In this document: positions 24,504-36,098 of the stretch, piece after piece
How the letters are laid out: the number at the start of each line of letters is the position of its first letter
Position numbering within the stretch: position 1 is the first letter of the stretch
Source of the DNA: Odontocerum albicorne
Lineage: Eukaryota > Arthropoda > Insecta > Trichoptera > Odontoceridae
Direction: 5' to 3'
Length of the DNA stretch: 64,000 bases
Assembly (NCBI GenBank): GCA_949825065.1
Contig: OX463842.1
Location: 3,915,191 to 3,979,190 of the forward strand
The notes under the pieces: generated by a model
The model's input: the letters and a program-made list of their open reading frames with translations, nothing else
Databases searched by the model: none
Told to the model about the DNA's origin: nothing
Position numbers and translations under genes: made by a program

Positions 24504-24896
24504 AGGGTGGCGCAGAGGAAACGCATCTCCAGTTTCGGCCATGTTTCTTGGCCTCCACGCTCTCCAGAGTTGTCTGCATGCGACTTTTTTGTGGGGTCAC
24601 CTTAAATCTAGAGACTACGCAAACAAACTCCGCACGATACAGGAACTGAAAGTTTCTATTCGTCAAGAAATCGAAGGAATACCAGAAGAAATGTTTGTGA
24701 GAGTGATGCATAACTTTCAAGAGGGGCTGCAGATATGTGACCGTGAAGAAGGGCAACACTTGCCTGACATTATTTTTCACATTTTATTTAAAGGTGCAAT
24801 ATTATTACTTAATTAACCTGTATTAATCAAAAAATATCTTGAAAATAAACAATGTTAGAGTTAAATGAAAAACATGCGTTTCCTCTGCGCCACCCT
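24504..24896 (+). mobile_element. Deleted Tc1/mariner-like DDE transposon, 393 bp
   Basis: Inverted termini of 23 bp, AGGGTGGCGCAGAGGAAACG plus CAT, lie at both ends. Between them only the C-terminal end of a transposase remains: WPPRSPELSACDFF, then after a one-base frameshift LWGHLKSRDYANKLRTIQEL, ending near IIFHILFK. WPPRSPDLSPCDFFLWG-type sequence holds the last catalytic aspartate in a Tc1/mariner-related insect transposase group. The rest of the protein is deleted and the element cannot move on its own. No clear TA duplication remains. Confidence 0.8.
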
Positions 24897-25429
24897 GTTT
24901 TATACAATATATGATTATTGATCAAAATATTTGCTTTTTATTGTAACTATTAACGATAAAATTATTTAAAAAGAAGAAAAATCATAGATTTATATTTTAT
25001 TTCCTTGATAAAAATGTTAAATATTTTAATAAATCTAAGAATAGATACACGTGGAAACTGACATTTCAATATGATGTGACGTAATCTTGTCTAAATAATA
25101 TTCCTAGAATTCTCCATTCCCTTAAAATCTCATCAGCTAAGCTACCTATGGTAAATGTTGTGCAAATCTTACATTCGATGAAATTACCCAATCGGAAAGT
25201 TTTTTAAAAGGTCGCTGTCATATCTACGAAAAAGGGCACAGGTGATATAATTTTATGGCGCAAGTGAAATAATAAAAAGTTTATATGACCTTTGAATACT
25301 ATTATACAAGAAAACTGAAATTAACATAAATTTTATATTTTACAAAAAAAATAATAACATACGTCCTTCGTCCCCTTTACATTCTCATATCATGTCATAT
25401 AGTACGTCTCTTATGCTTCTCTTAATTTT
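24897..25429. other. Unassigned AT-rich sequence
   Basis: Nothing recognised between the DDE remnant and the Penelope copy. Confidence 0.45.
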
Positions 25430-25975
25430 AATTTGTTTTATCAAATACTGTTTATTCCACTTTTTGTAACGGTATAACCCTACCGGTTTCAAGTCTTTCA
25501 CCACAAGACTTGAAACTTTCACACTTTCGGGAGCACAAACAAGACTGAATTCTGTTCGAACTGGTACAGATATACACGCTTTTAATGGTTGGGGACATTT
25601 GGGTTGGGGATTGAGGGCTGAGAAAGGCATGGGACGATCTCGGCCAGCAGCGGAGAGGTTTTTGGGATAAATGTGTTTACCAGATGTTCACCTCGATGTA
25701 CTGACTTAGAAATTTCTAGGGATTCTAATCTGTCCTATTTATTTCCGTTACTACTGATATGTAAGTATTTGGCATCATCGATAGAAAAAGTATGGTTTTC
25801 ACGGTGACAATGATTAGCCATTTCAGAATAAATAAAAGGATTTATTAAGGCGGATTTGTGTTCTCGAAATCTCTTTTCAAAGGATCTTCCTGTTTTTTTC
25901 TATATAGAAATTATCACAGTCAGCACATACAAGTTTATACACACCACTGTTTCTAAGTATTCCATTTTTGCGATT
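25430..25975 (-). pseudogene. Penelope-like element 3' end with GIY-YIG nuclease remains, copy 1
   Basis: On the minus strand 25946-25380 reads GVYKL.CADCDNFYI with the glycine of YIG replaced by E, then a frameshift, an ALEISK-like region by homology with copy 2, and finally [16 protein letters not shown], which overlaps the terminal repeat at 25435-25540. GIY-YIG is the nuclease that Penelope-like elements carry behind their reverse transcriptase. The reverse transcriptase is absent (5' truncation), and the hammerhead-like core is damaged. Upstream (25976-26040) a small L-C fragment follows. Confidence 0.75.
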
Positions 25976-26049
25976 CTTACCTTCCCTTCTTTTCAAAACT
26001 TAATTCACTTTGTTCAACCATATGTTTCTTGGGCAATCTTCGTTACTTA

Positions 26050-26255
26050 GTTGACACGACGGCAGTCTCATAACTCAAGGAGTTGTGGGCTCGATTCACG
26101 TTAGTATCCAGTTTTTTTTAATGGGTTGCAGTCTGGTTTTCACTTAAGCCCACTTTAACAACTTTCTGGTTATTTTGATGAGATTGTAACATGGCAATAA
26201 ATCCGTTAGGTTGTAATGTATACAACGAAAGCACAATGCAATAATTTAGTAAGAG
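26050..26255 (+). mobile_element. tRNA-derived SINE (SINE-1)
   Basis: Head decayed but with a B-box-like GGGCTCGATTCACG. Body has GCAGTCTGGTTTTCACTTAAG. Tail has CTGGTTATTTTGATGAGATTG and the end GAAAGCACAATGC. Confidence 0.7.
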
Positions 26256-26735
26256 CTCATGTCTCAAACCATCAAATTGATCCTTTTTAAATTTATGTGA
26301 TTATAATAGCTCACAAAACAACAAACATTTTTAAACATGCTGCAATGAATGCATGTCCGGCTTAAAATTTCTTTTTGACGATATGATTATCATTTTTTAA
26401 CTATCCACAATATACTCGTTACATTCACAAGTAACATTGTTTAAATGGAAAGGCAGACTGTAAAGTTTAACTATCATATATAAAATAGTTTAAATAATAA
26501 TGATAGAATATTTAACAATAAATTACTTTGTCATTTCACTGATAATAATTGTTTAACAATACAACAAAAGACATTTTTTACGAAAGAGGTAAAAATATAA
26601 CAAAGGTTTAATATAAAAATATGAAACATATCTGATATAAAACAACATTGATATGAGTATACACCGTATGCACAAAAAACTCGAAAATTTACAAAAACGC
26701 CAGTGTCCAAAAATTAACGGCGAAACCCAATTAGA
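26256..26735. other. Unassigned AT-rich sequence
   Basis: Nothing recognised. Confidence 0.45.
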
Positions 26736-26845
26736 TATTGTAATTTGTTTTATCAAACACTGTTTATTCCACTTTTTGTAACGGTATAGTCCTACTGGTT
26801 TTAAGACTTTTATCTCATCATCAGGGGAGCACAAACAATACTTAA
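26736..26845 (-). mobile_element. Penelope-like terminal repeat, single
   Basis: One arm of the Penelope terminus, minus strand, including CTGATGATGAG with the canonical CTGATGA core, but the later GAAA is changed to AAAA. The last codons read [16 protein letters not shown], as in the longer copies. Confidence 0.75.
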
Positions 26846-27305
26846 TTTAATAATTAAATTTCTGGATTCAGTAATAAAAGGTAAAAATCTTGAAAAGTAA
26901 CGTCACATTAAGGGTTTGATTTTATGCTTTTTTTGTTCAGTAAACATCTCTGTTGCGGTACAGAAAGGGTGTTTATGGAAACGCTGTTGAAAAACATTGT
27001 TGTATGCAATTTGCATATTTATGCATTGAGTCGTCATATAATTGTGGCATATTTCTGATTTATATAAATGAACGAATGATACAACTGTATTTTTCTATCG
27101 TTGGAGCAATCGATAAATCTTCAAGCCAGCATTCCTCCTTTCAGGGCAGGTAGCCTTGTTTGTCAAAATGAAAAGGTTTAAGGGATTAATTATAATCCAA
27201 AAATGAACAATGCATATATACACTACAACTAAAACTGAATGTGTTACTATCACATATCAAAATATCTACAAAGGTTTTTTTATTTCGACTTCCTTTGATA
27301 AGTTT
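26846..27305. repeat. Unassigned, with a repeat D fragment at 27225-27305
   Basis: The last 80 bp match the 5' part of repeat D (GTGTTACTATCACATAT, then ATCTACAAAGG) and join directly to L-B. Confidence 0.5.
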
Positions 27306-27830
27306 TCATTTGTCGTATCCCCAGTAAACTAGGGTTTTGCCTGTATCTCACTGAGGATATTTAGCATGAAAAAATAAATCGATACTTCTTTACGATTTTT
27401 GATTACACAAAAACAAAACCCCGTTGCACGCTCTCATCAACCTGACAAACAGTGACACTCAACTACAACTGGAAACATCTTGCGAAATTAAACTCCTCAT
27501 ACATCATCACTCCAGAAAGACCAAAAATATTCATCCCACAATATACCGCACACAATCATAATAATAAAAATTAAAATTAAAACAAAAAAAATACACAGAA
27601 ACACAAATACAAAAACAACCAAAATTAAAACAACAAGAAGAAACCCATACTCACGAGCTCACATAAATCCTTTCCACTCGTCATTCGTCCTGAAAGCCCA
27701 AGTACTCAAAATCCTGTCGCAATAACAACCACGCTCCGATCGACTGTCTAAATGGTGTTCCTACCTTTACCTTTATTGAATTCGGCACGCCATTGTATGT
27801 AATGGGAGCCAAATAAGCATATTGCCTTTG
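27306..27830 (-). mobile_element. Repeat L-B, copy 4
   Basis: Near-complete minus-strand copy: the CTTTTGCCTG-like 3' block, CCCCGTTGCACGCTCTC, CACAATATACCGCACACAAT, then CCACGCTCCGATCGACTG and GAATTCGGCACGCCATTG. The A-rich tail is lost. Confidence 0.75.
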
Positions 27831-27834
27831 AGCA

Positions 27835-28180
27835 AAATAGGTTTTAACTCTAGGGATGGTGAACATTTCATTAGTTGCCATGCATTAACATTGTATATTT
27901 GTTTTACTAGTCTTTCTTCATTCATTGGTCCTACATGTCTACACCATATCACTGTGCTCTTCTTGATCTCATTTAATACATCAGGCTTAAATTCACATTC
28001 ATCCCTTATCACTATTTCCATAGTGTATCATGAATTGCCACCCCTCGTATTTTTTCAGTTCAAGTATTTCTAATGCATTTATTCTACCTTTTCAAACTGT
28101 TTCAATGCCTGGAAACGGAAACCAAATTTCTCGAATACACATTTCAATTGGTCTATCTATATTACTATTAAAATTTCAGG
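27835..28180 (-). pseudogene. LINE L-C relic, copy 4
   Basis: On the minus strand: VIRDECEFKPDVLNEIKKS, then RHVGPMNEERLVKQIYNVNA, matching VIRDECELK in copy 1 and the RMNKERLTKQIY-like region of copy 7. Only this middle section is kept. Confidence 0.7.
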
Positions 28181-28287
28181 TAATCTGAAATCACAGATAG
28201 AATCGAAAATGTTTTCTTTCTTTATTAAAATAAAACAATGCAATGTCATAACAATAATTTGAAAAACAAGAAGTGGGTGCTTTATAG

Positions 28288-28652
28288 TGTAGCGGTCGCC
28301 CACTCGAATACTCTGGGCATTCATACATACGGTCAATGACCGATGAAATGACCTTCGCATTCCTCGATAAATCTAAATAGACGAGTCCGAAGTTCACCCG
28401 CCGGCCATTCAACCCATAGCCAGCGGACCGCATTCCATACTAGAGAGAGAACGCACCACGGCTGTCTCACCAGTTCCGTATTTGAATGATACCTACATAC
28501 AACAATTAATCGTTTTGCATTCACAGAAACGAGGCGTAGGCATATCGCGAGCGCATTCTCGCGCACATTCTAAAAATATATAAATACCTACGTTACTAAT
28601 AAAATTCCTCTCTTTCCGCATTGCGATCTAACGTGTTTTATTATTTATCAAC
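28288..28652 (+). mobile_element. Possible solo LTR (weak)
   Basis: A balanced-composition block beginning TGTAGCGG and ending ATCAACA holds TATATAAATA at 28574 and AATAAA about 25 bp later, an arrangement seen in retroelement LTRs. I found no matching second LTR, no clear target duplication and no primer-binding site, so this is a suggestion only. Confidence 0.3.
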
Positions 28653-29540
28653 AAATCATCCTCATCATCTCGTCCCTTAAGGACATATCTCTAAAATAGC
28701 ATACATAACAAAAACAAACTAGAAAACAACTGTATTAAAATAAAATGCAACGAAACAAACAAAACAAAAAATTAAACAAAACGTGAACAACTATATTCAT
28801 AGTCACCAATACAATACGGGACCGTCCAAAGGTGGACAGCCCGCATTGCACCAAACCAGGCGTTACTTTTGACATTTCATTTAAAAAAAGGAATACAGAT
28901 ACATACAAAAAATCAACACGTGTGTCATATTATACTTGTACAAACACAACTAAAAGTCAAAATCGTCACCACCACACTCTGTTTCATAATGTCAGTATAT
29001 AAAATAACTTTTAAAGCAATTTTGTATTAAAATATAATTGTCAATTTACCTTAAATATCAAACACATTCATAATTTCATTCCGTCTTATTACTGGGGTGT
29101 TTATTATTTGGAGAAATAACAACTGAAAACATTAGGCTTTCAACTCCTGGCAAATAGAGTCAGAACGCGATGTAGCGAGATGCATCGCCGCGTTGTGCGA
29201 TGCTGTGTGGTGCTCTGCCGAGAATGCAATTAGCAACTAATTTGGCGGTAATTGATATTGTGGCATCTCACCGGGGAAAATATCCGGATGCGGCGGCCTC
29301 GTGACCGACCGGGAAAGCCACGGCCAAAATGTAGAACACCTTTGTTACGTCTATGATGTCCTTAGAGTATTTAACTTCGTTGTATGCCAAACCCCTGAAC
29401 AATTTGTCAAAGGTGCGGTTTTAACATTGTAGAAATAAATGTTAGAATATTTCACAAAAAAATACTTTGCTTTCCAATAATTACATTTAACCCCGCTACG
29501 CTTGTTTCTACCTCTTATTCCGAGGCTCTTTTCAGAATGA
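28653..29540. other. Unassigned sequence; weak two-copy repeat H
   Basis: 28815-28870 (GGGACCGTCC ... CAGCCCGCAT ... ACCAAACCA) resembles 31400-31450. A GC-rich block at 29140-29400 is unassigned. Confidence 0.35.
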
Positions 29541-29850
29541 TTATGAGAACAGTTTTGATGTCATATTGATGTTTGTTATGAGAACAGTTTTGATGTCATA
29601 TTGATGTTTGTTATGAGAACAGTTTTGATGTCATATTTATGTTTGTTATGAGAACAGTTTTGATGTCATATTGATGTTTGTTATGAGAACAGTTTTGATG
29701 TCATATTGATGTTTGTTATGAGAACAGTTTTGATGTCATATTTATGTTTGTTATGAGAACAGTTTTGATGTCATATTGATGTTTGTTATGAGAACAGTTT
29801 TGATGTCATATTGATGTTTGTTATGAGAACAGTTTTGATGTCATATTTGT
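29541..29850 (+). repeat. 35-bp tandem repeat, nine copies
   Basis: TTATGAGAACAGTTTTGATG starts at 29541 and recurs every 35 bp to 29821. Copies are almost identical, apart from TTGATG/TTTATG variants every third unit. Confidence 0.97.
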
Positions 29851-30009
29851 TGATATGTGGGTACATTTCATATTGACAATACTCTGTGCCACAATGCTCT
29901 GAATGTACAATATTTAGTACAGTGTTGTTACAAGTTTGTCTTGCTCTATATAAGAGCTAACAATGTATCACTTGGTCCCCCGCATTAAATAAACTTAACA
30001 ATATTGATG

Positions 30010-30421
30010 TCATGACATGCAGTGAGATTCTAGAATCAGTTACAATTCAATATAAGACTCGCTCCGTCCCTGGCATGCTTTAAGAAGCGACTGAAAAACT
30101 CTTAATTTTTAGTCAGTAAAATAACGTGTTTCATTCCTGATTTTTCTTTTCCTTTCCTCTCCACCATCCTTTCCTTTCCTATTAACTGATGATATCTCAC
30201 TTTATATGAAAAAGAATATTCGGGTGATTGTCCATCTTTGTGGGGTTCGTGGGCATATGCCCACGTATATGTTTAAGGAGTTCATGGGGATGGATAGTCA
30301 TTTGAATGATTTATGCGACCACGTTAATTGCTTCATTTACTGTTGTCTGGTTGGTTGGAAGAAATTACCGCCTGGCATGTATTTGCAATAAAAGTGTTAA
30401 ATAAATAAAATAAATAAATGT
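30010..30421 (+). mobile_element. LINE L-A 3' end, copy 2
   Basis: Contains the decayed last ORF2 codons (the CAGTGAGATTCTAGAATC region, then KTRSVPGML-like), a pyrimidine-rich 3' untranslated region, and the tail GTCTGGTTGGTTGGAAG ... AATAAAAGTGTTAAATAAAT. 5'-truncated. Confidence 0.75.
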
Positions 30422-30479
30422 CATGTAACTACGAACCACCCACATCCTATGTGTGTATTATATTGTATTGTATTTCACT

Positions 30480-30690
30480 TTTAAGACCAAGGAAAGTATC
30501 ATTGGGTCCAGTGATTGATATTGTGAAAGAAGAAAACGATGAAAGTCAGAGAAATCGTATGAGGTGTATGGATGTGGAGGAGGCTAAGGATATGTGTTGA
30601 GATAGGAAAGTCTAGCGCTCTGTTCTCTCTGCCTACCCCGATGGAGATGGCATATATGTTTGTATGTACATTGAAACTGAATAAGAATAT
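30480..30690 (+). pseudogene. LINE L-C 3' end, copy 5
   Basis: RPRKVSLGPVIDIVKEEN, then RNRMRCMDVEEAKDMC, stop, DRKV and an AYPDGDG-like end. These are the last ORF2 codons of L-C, with one stop in place of a residue. Confidence 0.75.
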
Positions 30691-30720
30691 ACAGTAAAAT
30701 TTCACGTTAGAAACAAGTAT

Positions 30721-31343
30721 TTAACCCTTCCCTTACGGTGTGTTACGGTGTTGGGTAGTGAGTACGCAATAAAAAATTAGCGATTTTAAATCGGAAAAAT
30801 AAGAAAATTCATAGATAATCCCCTTAATTAATTATAATTGAAGTTAAAAATTATAATAATTGAGATTTATTTGCTGAAAACATTAAAAAACCATCTGAAA
30901 ACATTAAAAAACGCTCACGGAACGGGCGTACGTCTAGCCTATTTGCAAGCCTAGAGGCAACTAATGGCGCGGAACGTCAGTCGCATACCCCGGCGCATAC
31001 GCCTTTGCTTGCGACGTTGAGAAAATTCAGCTCCTCGCAAGTCAGTCTAGTAAGCAAGAGTGAGATGCGAATATAGTGTCGCGCTTCCCGCATACTATTC
31101 ACCTATCGTCAAGACGAGGCACTCGCCGCGTTTAAATGCGAATTTGTTTTCGATCTTTACAAAACACCTCGATGTAGTCTATAAATTCTGATTATTATTA
31201 ATATTATTTTTTAAATCAATGCGTAAATATATTATGGAGGAATACCTAAAATCTTAACCTTGTATTTATTATATTTATAGAGATATTGATGGTTATTAGA
31301 AGCAACGTGTAGAAGATACCCAACACAGGGAAGGAAAGGTTAA
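30721..31343 (+). mobile_element. piggyBac-like MITE (TTAA), copy 1
   Basis: Bounded by TTAA at 30721-30724 and 31340-31343. Termini start CCCTTCC/CCTTTCC inside each TTAA, inverted to each other. Internal sequence matches copies at 35142 (inverted) and 45478, with an AAATCGGAAAAA block and an ATGCGTAAAT..ATTA.GGAGGAATAC block. TTAA with CCYT termini is the piggyBac signature. No transposase frame. Confidence 0.75.
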
Positions 31344-31884
31344 TAACAACTGTTAAAAATACTTCAAAAATTTTAAATATACAAAGTGATTAATATGATA
31401 TGAGACCGTCTCATGGCAGGCAGTCCGCATCTCACCACACCAACAGTACATAACCAATTAAACATTTTGTAAATGATGTTTTATTTTTATTATTAAATTT
31501 TATAAATCTCGTAAAATAAAGGTACGTTCGCACTATCCAATTATCATCCATCACATATTTGCTCATTTTTCCCACCCAACGTTCCGTGCCTCATTTCACA
31601 TTCTTCAACATAAGCACAACCAAATAGGCTTCACATATACATGTATAGCCAGAAATCAATTAAATATAAATTATCTATATACACGTATGTGAAGATAATT
31701 TGTAGGGAAATACAATAAATACTTTTATTGGAGCGTCATTCAAATGATTATCTATCACGAGTGAATATATTCTGAAAGAGTCGAGTAACCATTTGTAGGA
31801 CGAATTATTGCATAACAATTTATTTTTTTAAATATTTTATGTTTTGAGAATTTTGTAGTTCTTCGTACCAGTTAACTAGGTCGT
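31344..31884. other. Unassigned sequence; repeat H copy 2 near 31400
   Basis: GAGACCGTCTC ... CAGTCCGCAT at 31400-31445 resembles 28815-28870. Otherwise AT-rich. Confidence 0.35.
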
Positions 31885-31887
31885 TTA

Positions 31888-32410
31888 GACCGAGGCCACA
31901 CCAAAGTGCTTCGTTAGGTGCTAAGCTAGGTTTTACGTAACTCATATACTAGGTGGCTTCATGTATGGCCACACCAAAGTACTACGCACAAATTCATTTG
32001 ACAATTGGACGCGGTTGAGTCAACACACGTCACCACTCTCAAAACGAACCAAATTCATTACAAGTTACTTTATCTTTATTTACTTTCTGTGCAACTTCAT
32101 TCCAAAGTGATTTTATTACAGTTATATTTTGGTACAATTTGCTCGATAGATTCCACAACGGCGCCCTTTTATACACAACTGTTATTAAAACTTCCGCCAT
32201 GTTGTAAAATCACGGTGAAACAATAAAATTAACCAGCACGTTTGTTCGCTAGGATATTCACTCGGTGACTAATCGTCATGTAGTGTGGCGCGAAGCGTGC
32301 AGTGTGGCCACTGCGATAGTATGCGGTGCGTTGGTTCGCTAGGATATGTCGCCTAACTCGCAGCGTATCTCTAATCATCAAGCGAGGCTCCTACCTGTGT
32401 GGCCGAGGCC
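31888..32410. mobile_element. Harbinger-like MITE (TTA duplication), 523 bp
   Basis: Flanked by TTA on both sides (31885-31887 and 32411-32413). Termini GACCGAGGCCACAC and, inverted, GGCCTCGGCCACAC. A TTA (TWA) duplication with a GGCC-type terminus suits the PIF/Harbinger superfamily. No transposase. A right-half copy is at 61378-61501. Confidence 0.65.
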
Positions 32411-32544
32411 TTAGGGTATTGTACCGTGTGTTTTGACTAATGATATCAATGTTTCGTAAACTTTGCAAATTTTTTTTTCAGGGCTTGTTCGTAGTTAATT
32501 TTGCTATGAAGTTGATTACGAACAAACCCTTAATTAAAACTGCA

Positions 32545-33115
32545 ATGATTTCACGCGTAACAACAAATCATGCATTACCACATCCTCGCTTGGACCGTGA
32601 AGTTCTATAAAAGCCAACAAAATCACAGCAATCCCTTAGTCGCTGCCCTGGGGGCTTACGAGAGTAAATCCGACCTACCCTTCCGTTATAAGCACAAGCT
32701 CCCGAAGCATTATCTGTTGCCTGACTAGTCCACCTACAGTATTAGCTGGGACGGCCAAGGTCTGAGTGAATGTGATGGAATACAAGTAGCCTAAACGAGT
32801 GGACTTGTTCTTGCTTAATAATTAGTGTAAGAATTGTTATCTAGTTATAAGTAGTATGTAGGTGTTAATTATTTCTAAGATCTCATATATTAAGATTGAA
32901 TAAATAAAATAAAATGATATGTAGGAAAATAAGATTAAGTATAGTAAGTGCATAAATTATAACATATAATTAAGATTAGTTAAGGTATAGCCTTGACAAA
33001 TGTTTGTACAATAATTTACTTTGTTTAATAAAAAAAATTTAAAAAAACAAATCATGCGTGACAACAAATCACGCGTAACAACAAATCACGCGTAACAACA
33101 AATCACGCTTAACAA
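32545..33115 (+). repeat. 17-bp tandem repeat split by retroposon R
   Basis: CGCGTAACAACAAATCA repeats from 32553 and again at 33050-33115, on both sides of the retroposon at 32575-33046. Confidence 0.8.
32575..33046 (+). mobile_element. Retroposon R, longer copy
   Basis: ACAAATCATGC lies just before 32575 and again just after the terminal A-run at 33046, a target-site duplication. The 3' end is poly(A). 32683-33046 matches 49768-50131. 5' extra sequence has TATAAAAG at 32607. No protein motif; it may be a LINE 3' end, a SINE or a processed transcript. Confidence 0.7.
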
Positions 33116-33139
33116 CAGAAGTGCCTCCGTAACGTCCAG

Positions 33140-33490
33140 ATAACTCACTTATTTTACATGAACACTATACTCTACCTTAAGCCAAATGTGTTACTATCAC
33201 AAATAGGAAGATCTATTTACACAAATATTTCTTAGCACTTTGTCTTCCCTTGGTAAGTTTTCCGCGATTGTCTTACCAAATGTGTTTTTCTAAATATATA
33301 CAGAGGAAAGGAAGTTTCTAATCTAATGGTCGCAACCACCATCTTCCTTTCTTTACACCCAACTTATTTTATTTTTTTTATTATAATATTTTTAAATTGT
33401 CAATTATAGTGGGTTCGACTTCCAAGTTAGAACGCCTTTGAGGAGAGCCTGCTTTCTATCTAAATTATAATATAATTTTATTATTATTTG
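33140..33490 (+). repeat. Interspersed repeat D, copy 2
   Basis: Full-length match to 3465-3800, including CTTGGTAAGTTTTCCGCG and GTGGGTTCGACTTCC, then GAGGAGAGCCTGC. Confidence 0.7.
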
Positions 33491-35141
33491 CTTTCAGAAA
33501 GCATAACACCATAAAAATAGTGGTACTGCAAAATATTTACTATCCGATAAATGGTCACTCTCCTCTGTTCTTTTGACATATAGAAGTACATACATTAGGT
33601 TAGGTGAGCATAATATGATTTCCTCTCGCGGACCGATATGTCAGGGCAACCCATGCATCACGGAGTCGGGACAAAAAACACAATGACCGAATATCCGGCC
33701 ATTTCAGTTCCGAACAGACAAATCCGGATACAATGTCCCATATGAATTGCGTTGCCGGTTACCTCCTCAGTTTAATGATGCCCTGGTAGCAATCAGGTCG
33801 GATCGACCATATTAGAAAAAATAATATTTTCAAATAATTTAAAAAGACACATGTGATTAATTTATATATATGTAGTTAACTAACTATAAACAAAATTTGA
33901 ATTGTTTTTTAAATACGTGATTTCTAAAAAGAAATAAAAGTTTTTGCAATATATATTTAAAGTGTTAAACAGTTTCGACATGCTACTGCCCATAAATTGA
34001 ATGCGTCGAAAAGGTAAGTTTACACGTGGTTTTTTTTTTGTATTAATTTTATTTAAATTAAATCAAGCTTTTAAGATTTTTCATTATTATCCTGTATTTT
34101 ATATAACATCCCACGCTTTTCAATAAACCTCAATTCACTTAAAATAAATTGTGGGCTTATTCGATATGTTCGAAGACTATTCAGTAATGTTTCATGACTT
34201 CGCCCTGAGGATGACGACTACAACAGTTTCGAAACATCTGCAATTGTTTAAGATAACTCAACACAGAACTTGTTTTTCGTTGTTTAAAATTATTCCAAAA
34301 ATGTTGAGACCTTTTTGCATATTTTTTTTGTTTAATTAACGCATTGACAGCTGAATTTTTATTTTGTAATTACCGTACTGTTAAAAAACAAAAATAAATC
34401 AGCAAGTACAATTCATTGCCTTATAACCCTTACAAACCTTATCTGTACTGTGAGGTCACTCTGGGCTCAATTATTTTTTAATTCACCCAAAGAGATTGGG
34501 AAAAGAACAACGATAAGCATTTAGAGCACCCAGGAAAAGCCTGTAGACGTTTTCAGCACTGACGTGTTAAGTATAATATCTAATATCAAGCATATAAAAA
34601 AATAGATATCTTGTATAAAATTTATTGGAATACCATAGTGTTAAAACAGCGAGTATTTTGTTTTAAATATGGCGATACAAAATAAACTTAACTGGACTAA
34701 CGTTGTTATCTGCGATATTAACTGAAAAATAAAATATGAATAAAAAAAATTACTTGTCGACGTGCTACTAACACTAATGATGCTGCGTACAATCTTCTGA
34801 TAAATGTCCAGGGTAAAAGTTGATGTCTATCCCGTCTACTTTATATTATTACATGGAATATTCCTTAACTTGCTCTGGAGTTAAGGTGGCTTGGAGGCTT
34901 TCAAAGGATTTTTAAGTTGCGTTGAAATATATTTAAAAGTCTTCAAAAAATGACGTCAGTAAAAAAAATATAAATTTCAAACTAAAAACTCTTATTAAAT
35001 ATGGTGAGAACTAAAGTTATAAATTATAGTCATTGATTGCAAAAAAAAAACAAATTGAGGTGTGCATGTGTCATTATTCAATTCCAATTATTTTCTAACT
35101 AAATATTTTTTGTCGTTAACCTATCAGAAGTGAGAGGAGCA
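33491..35141. other. Unassigned sequence
   Basis: A balanced-composition block at 33590-33800 is unassigned. At 34199-34236 CCCTGAGGATGACG ... TTTCGAAACAT has the word order of the hammerhead-like core, but its stem II pairs poorly. The rest is AT-rich. Confidence 0.4.
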
Positions 35142-35675
35142 TTAACCCTTCCTTCCCTGTGATATGTAACTATTACACATTGCTTCTAAAAACTCGAATA
35201 TCTCTATAAAAATAATAAATACTGCGTTCAGATTTTACGCATTCCTCCGTATACATTTACGCATTGAATGAAAAAATAATATCAATAATAATTAGCACTT
35301 ATCGGCCACATCAGAGATATTTTGTGAAAATCGGGAATAAATTCACCAACACAATCAAACGTGTTTCAGTGTGTGACGTAGGTATATTCATTTTAAAAAA
35401 CCGCTATGGGTGAGGAAGCGACGCTATTCACGTCTCACAAAAAATGGAATCTCAGTTTGCAGTTGTGTTTCTTCCTTCGCGGTATAACATATACAGTGTA
35501 AGTCCCTCTCAACTCTCAGTAGCTCTAAGGCATTCATTTGAGGTGGTCTCTTTGCCCGTTTTGTGAACGTCGGCCGATTTTTTTTTCATGTTTTCAGCAA
35601 TTACACTTTACATGTGTATTGAATACACAGGACCGGAACGGGCGGATTTTTTTAGCACAGGAAGGGAAAGGTTAA
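35142..35675 (-). mobile_element. piggyBac-like MITE (TTAA), copy 2
   Basis: TTAA at 35142-35145 and 35672-35675; termini CCCTTCCTTCCCTGTG and, inverted, CCTTTCCCTTCCTGTG. Opposite orientation to copies 1 and 3. Non-coding. Confidence 0.78.
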
Positions 35676-35894
35676 ACGGTCATCAATAAATATACCATTA
35701 AAATAATGTTTGAAGTTTAATAAATTATAAACAATACATGATTTATTATTTTCTCTTGTATAAGGTCTTTCGTAGTGTTATACGGCGTGGTTTGGCCTTA
35801 GATGCCGACGTTTTCAAAACGTTTTAGAAATAATAAAAATAAGAAAAATAGCATATCTATATGAAAGAGGAGATTATTGTATTGAATTTACTGT

Positions 35895-36098
35895 ATGATA
35901 CTTTCATTGTATGCAGTAGTCTGGCGGTTTTATTGCCATGTGGCAATATCTTCAACCAACCAAAAAATATTTTAAAGAGGCCTGTAGAGAAAAACAGACT
36001 GGAATAATTTATTTTTTTTAAATTTAGGTCCCAACGGGAATTGAACATTCAACCTCTGGGTTTAAAGACAAGCGTCTTACCAACTAGGCCACGAAAAT
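35895..36098 (-). mobile_element. tRNA-derived SINE (SINE-1)
   Basis: Minus strand: A-box-like GGCCTAGTTGGTAAGACG, a B-box region decayed to GTTCAATTCC, body with CCAGTCTG (mutated), tail GGCAATAAAACCGCCAGAC. Almost complete. Confidence 0.8.

Noticed and set aside
33597..33606. TTAGG telomere-type repeat
   Set aside because: Only two units, so no evidence for an interstitial telomere.
34199..34240. Hammerhead ribozyme at CTGAGGATG ... GAAACAT
   Set aside because: Word order fits, but stem II and stem III pair poorly and no related terminal repeat surrounds it.
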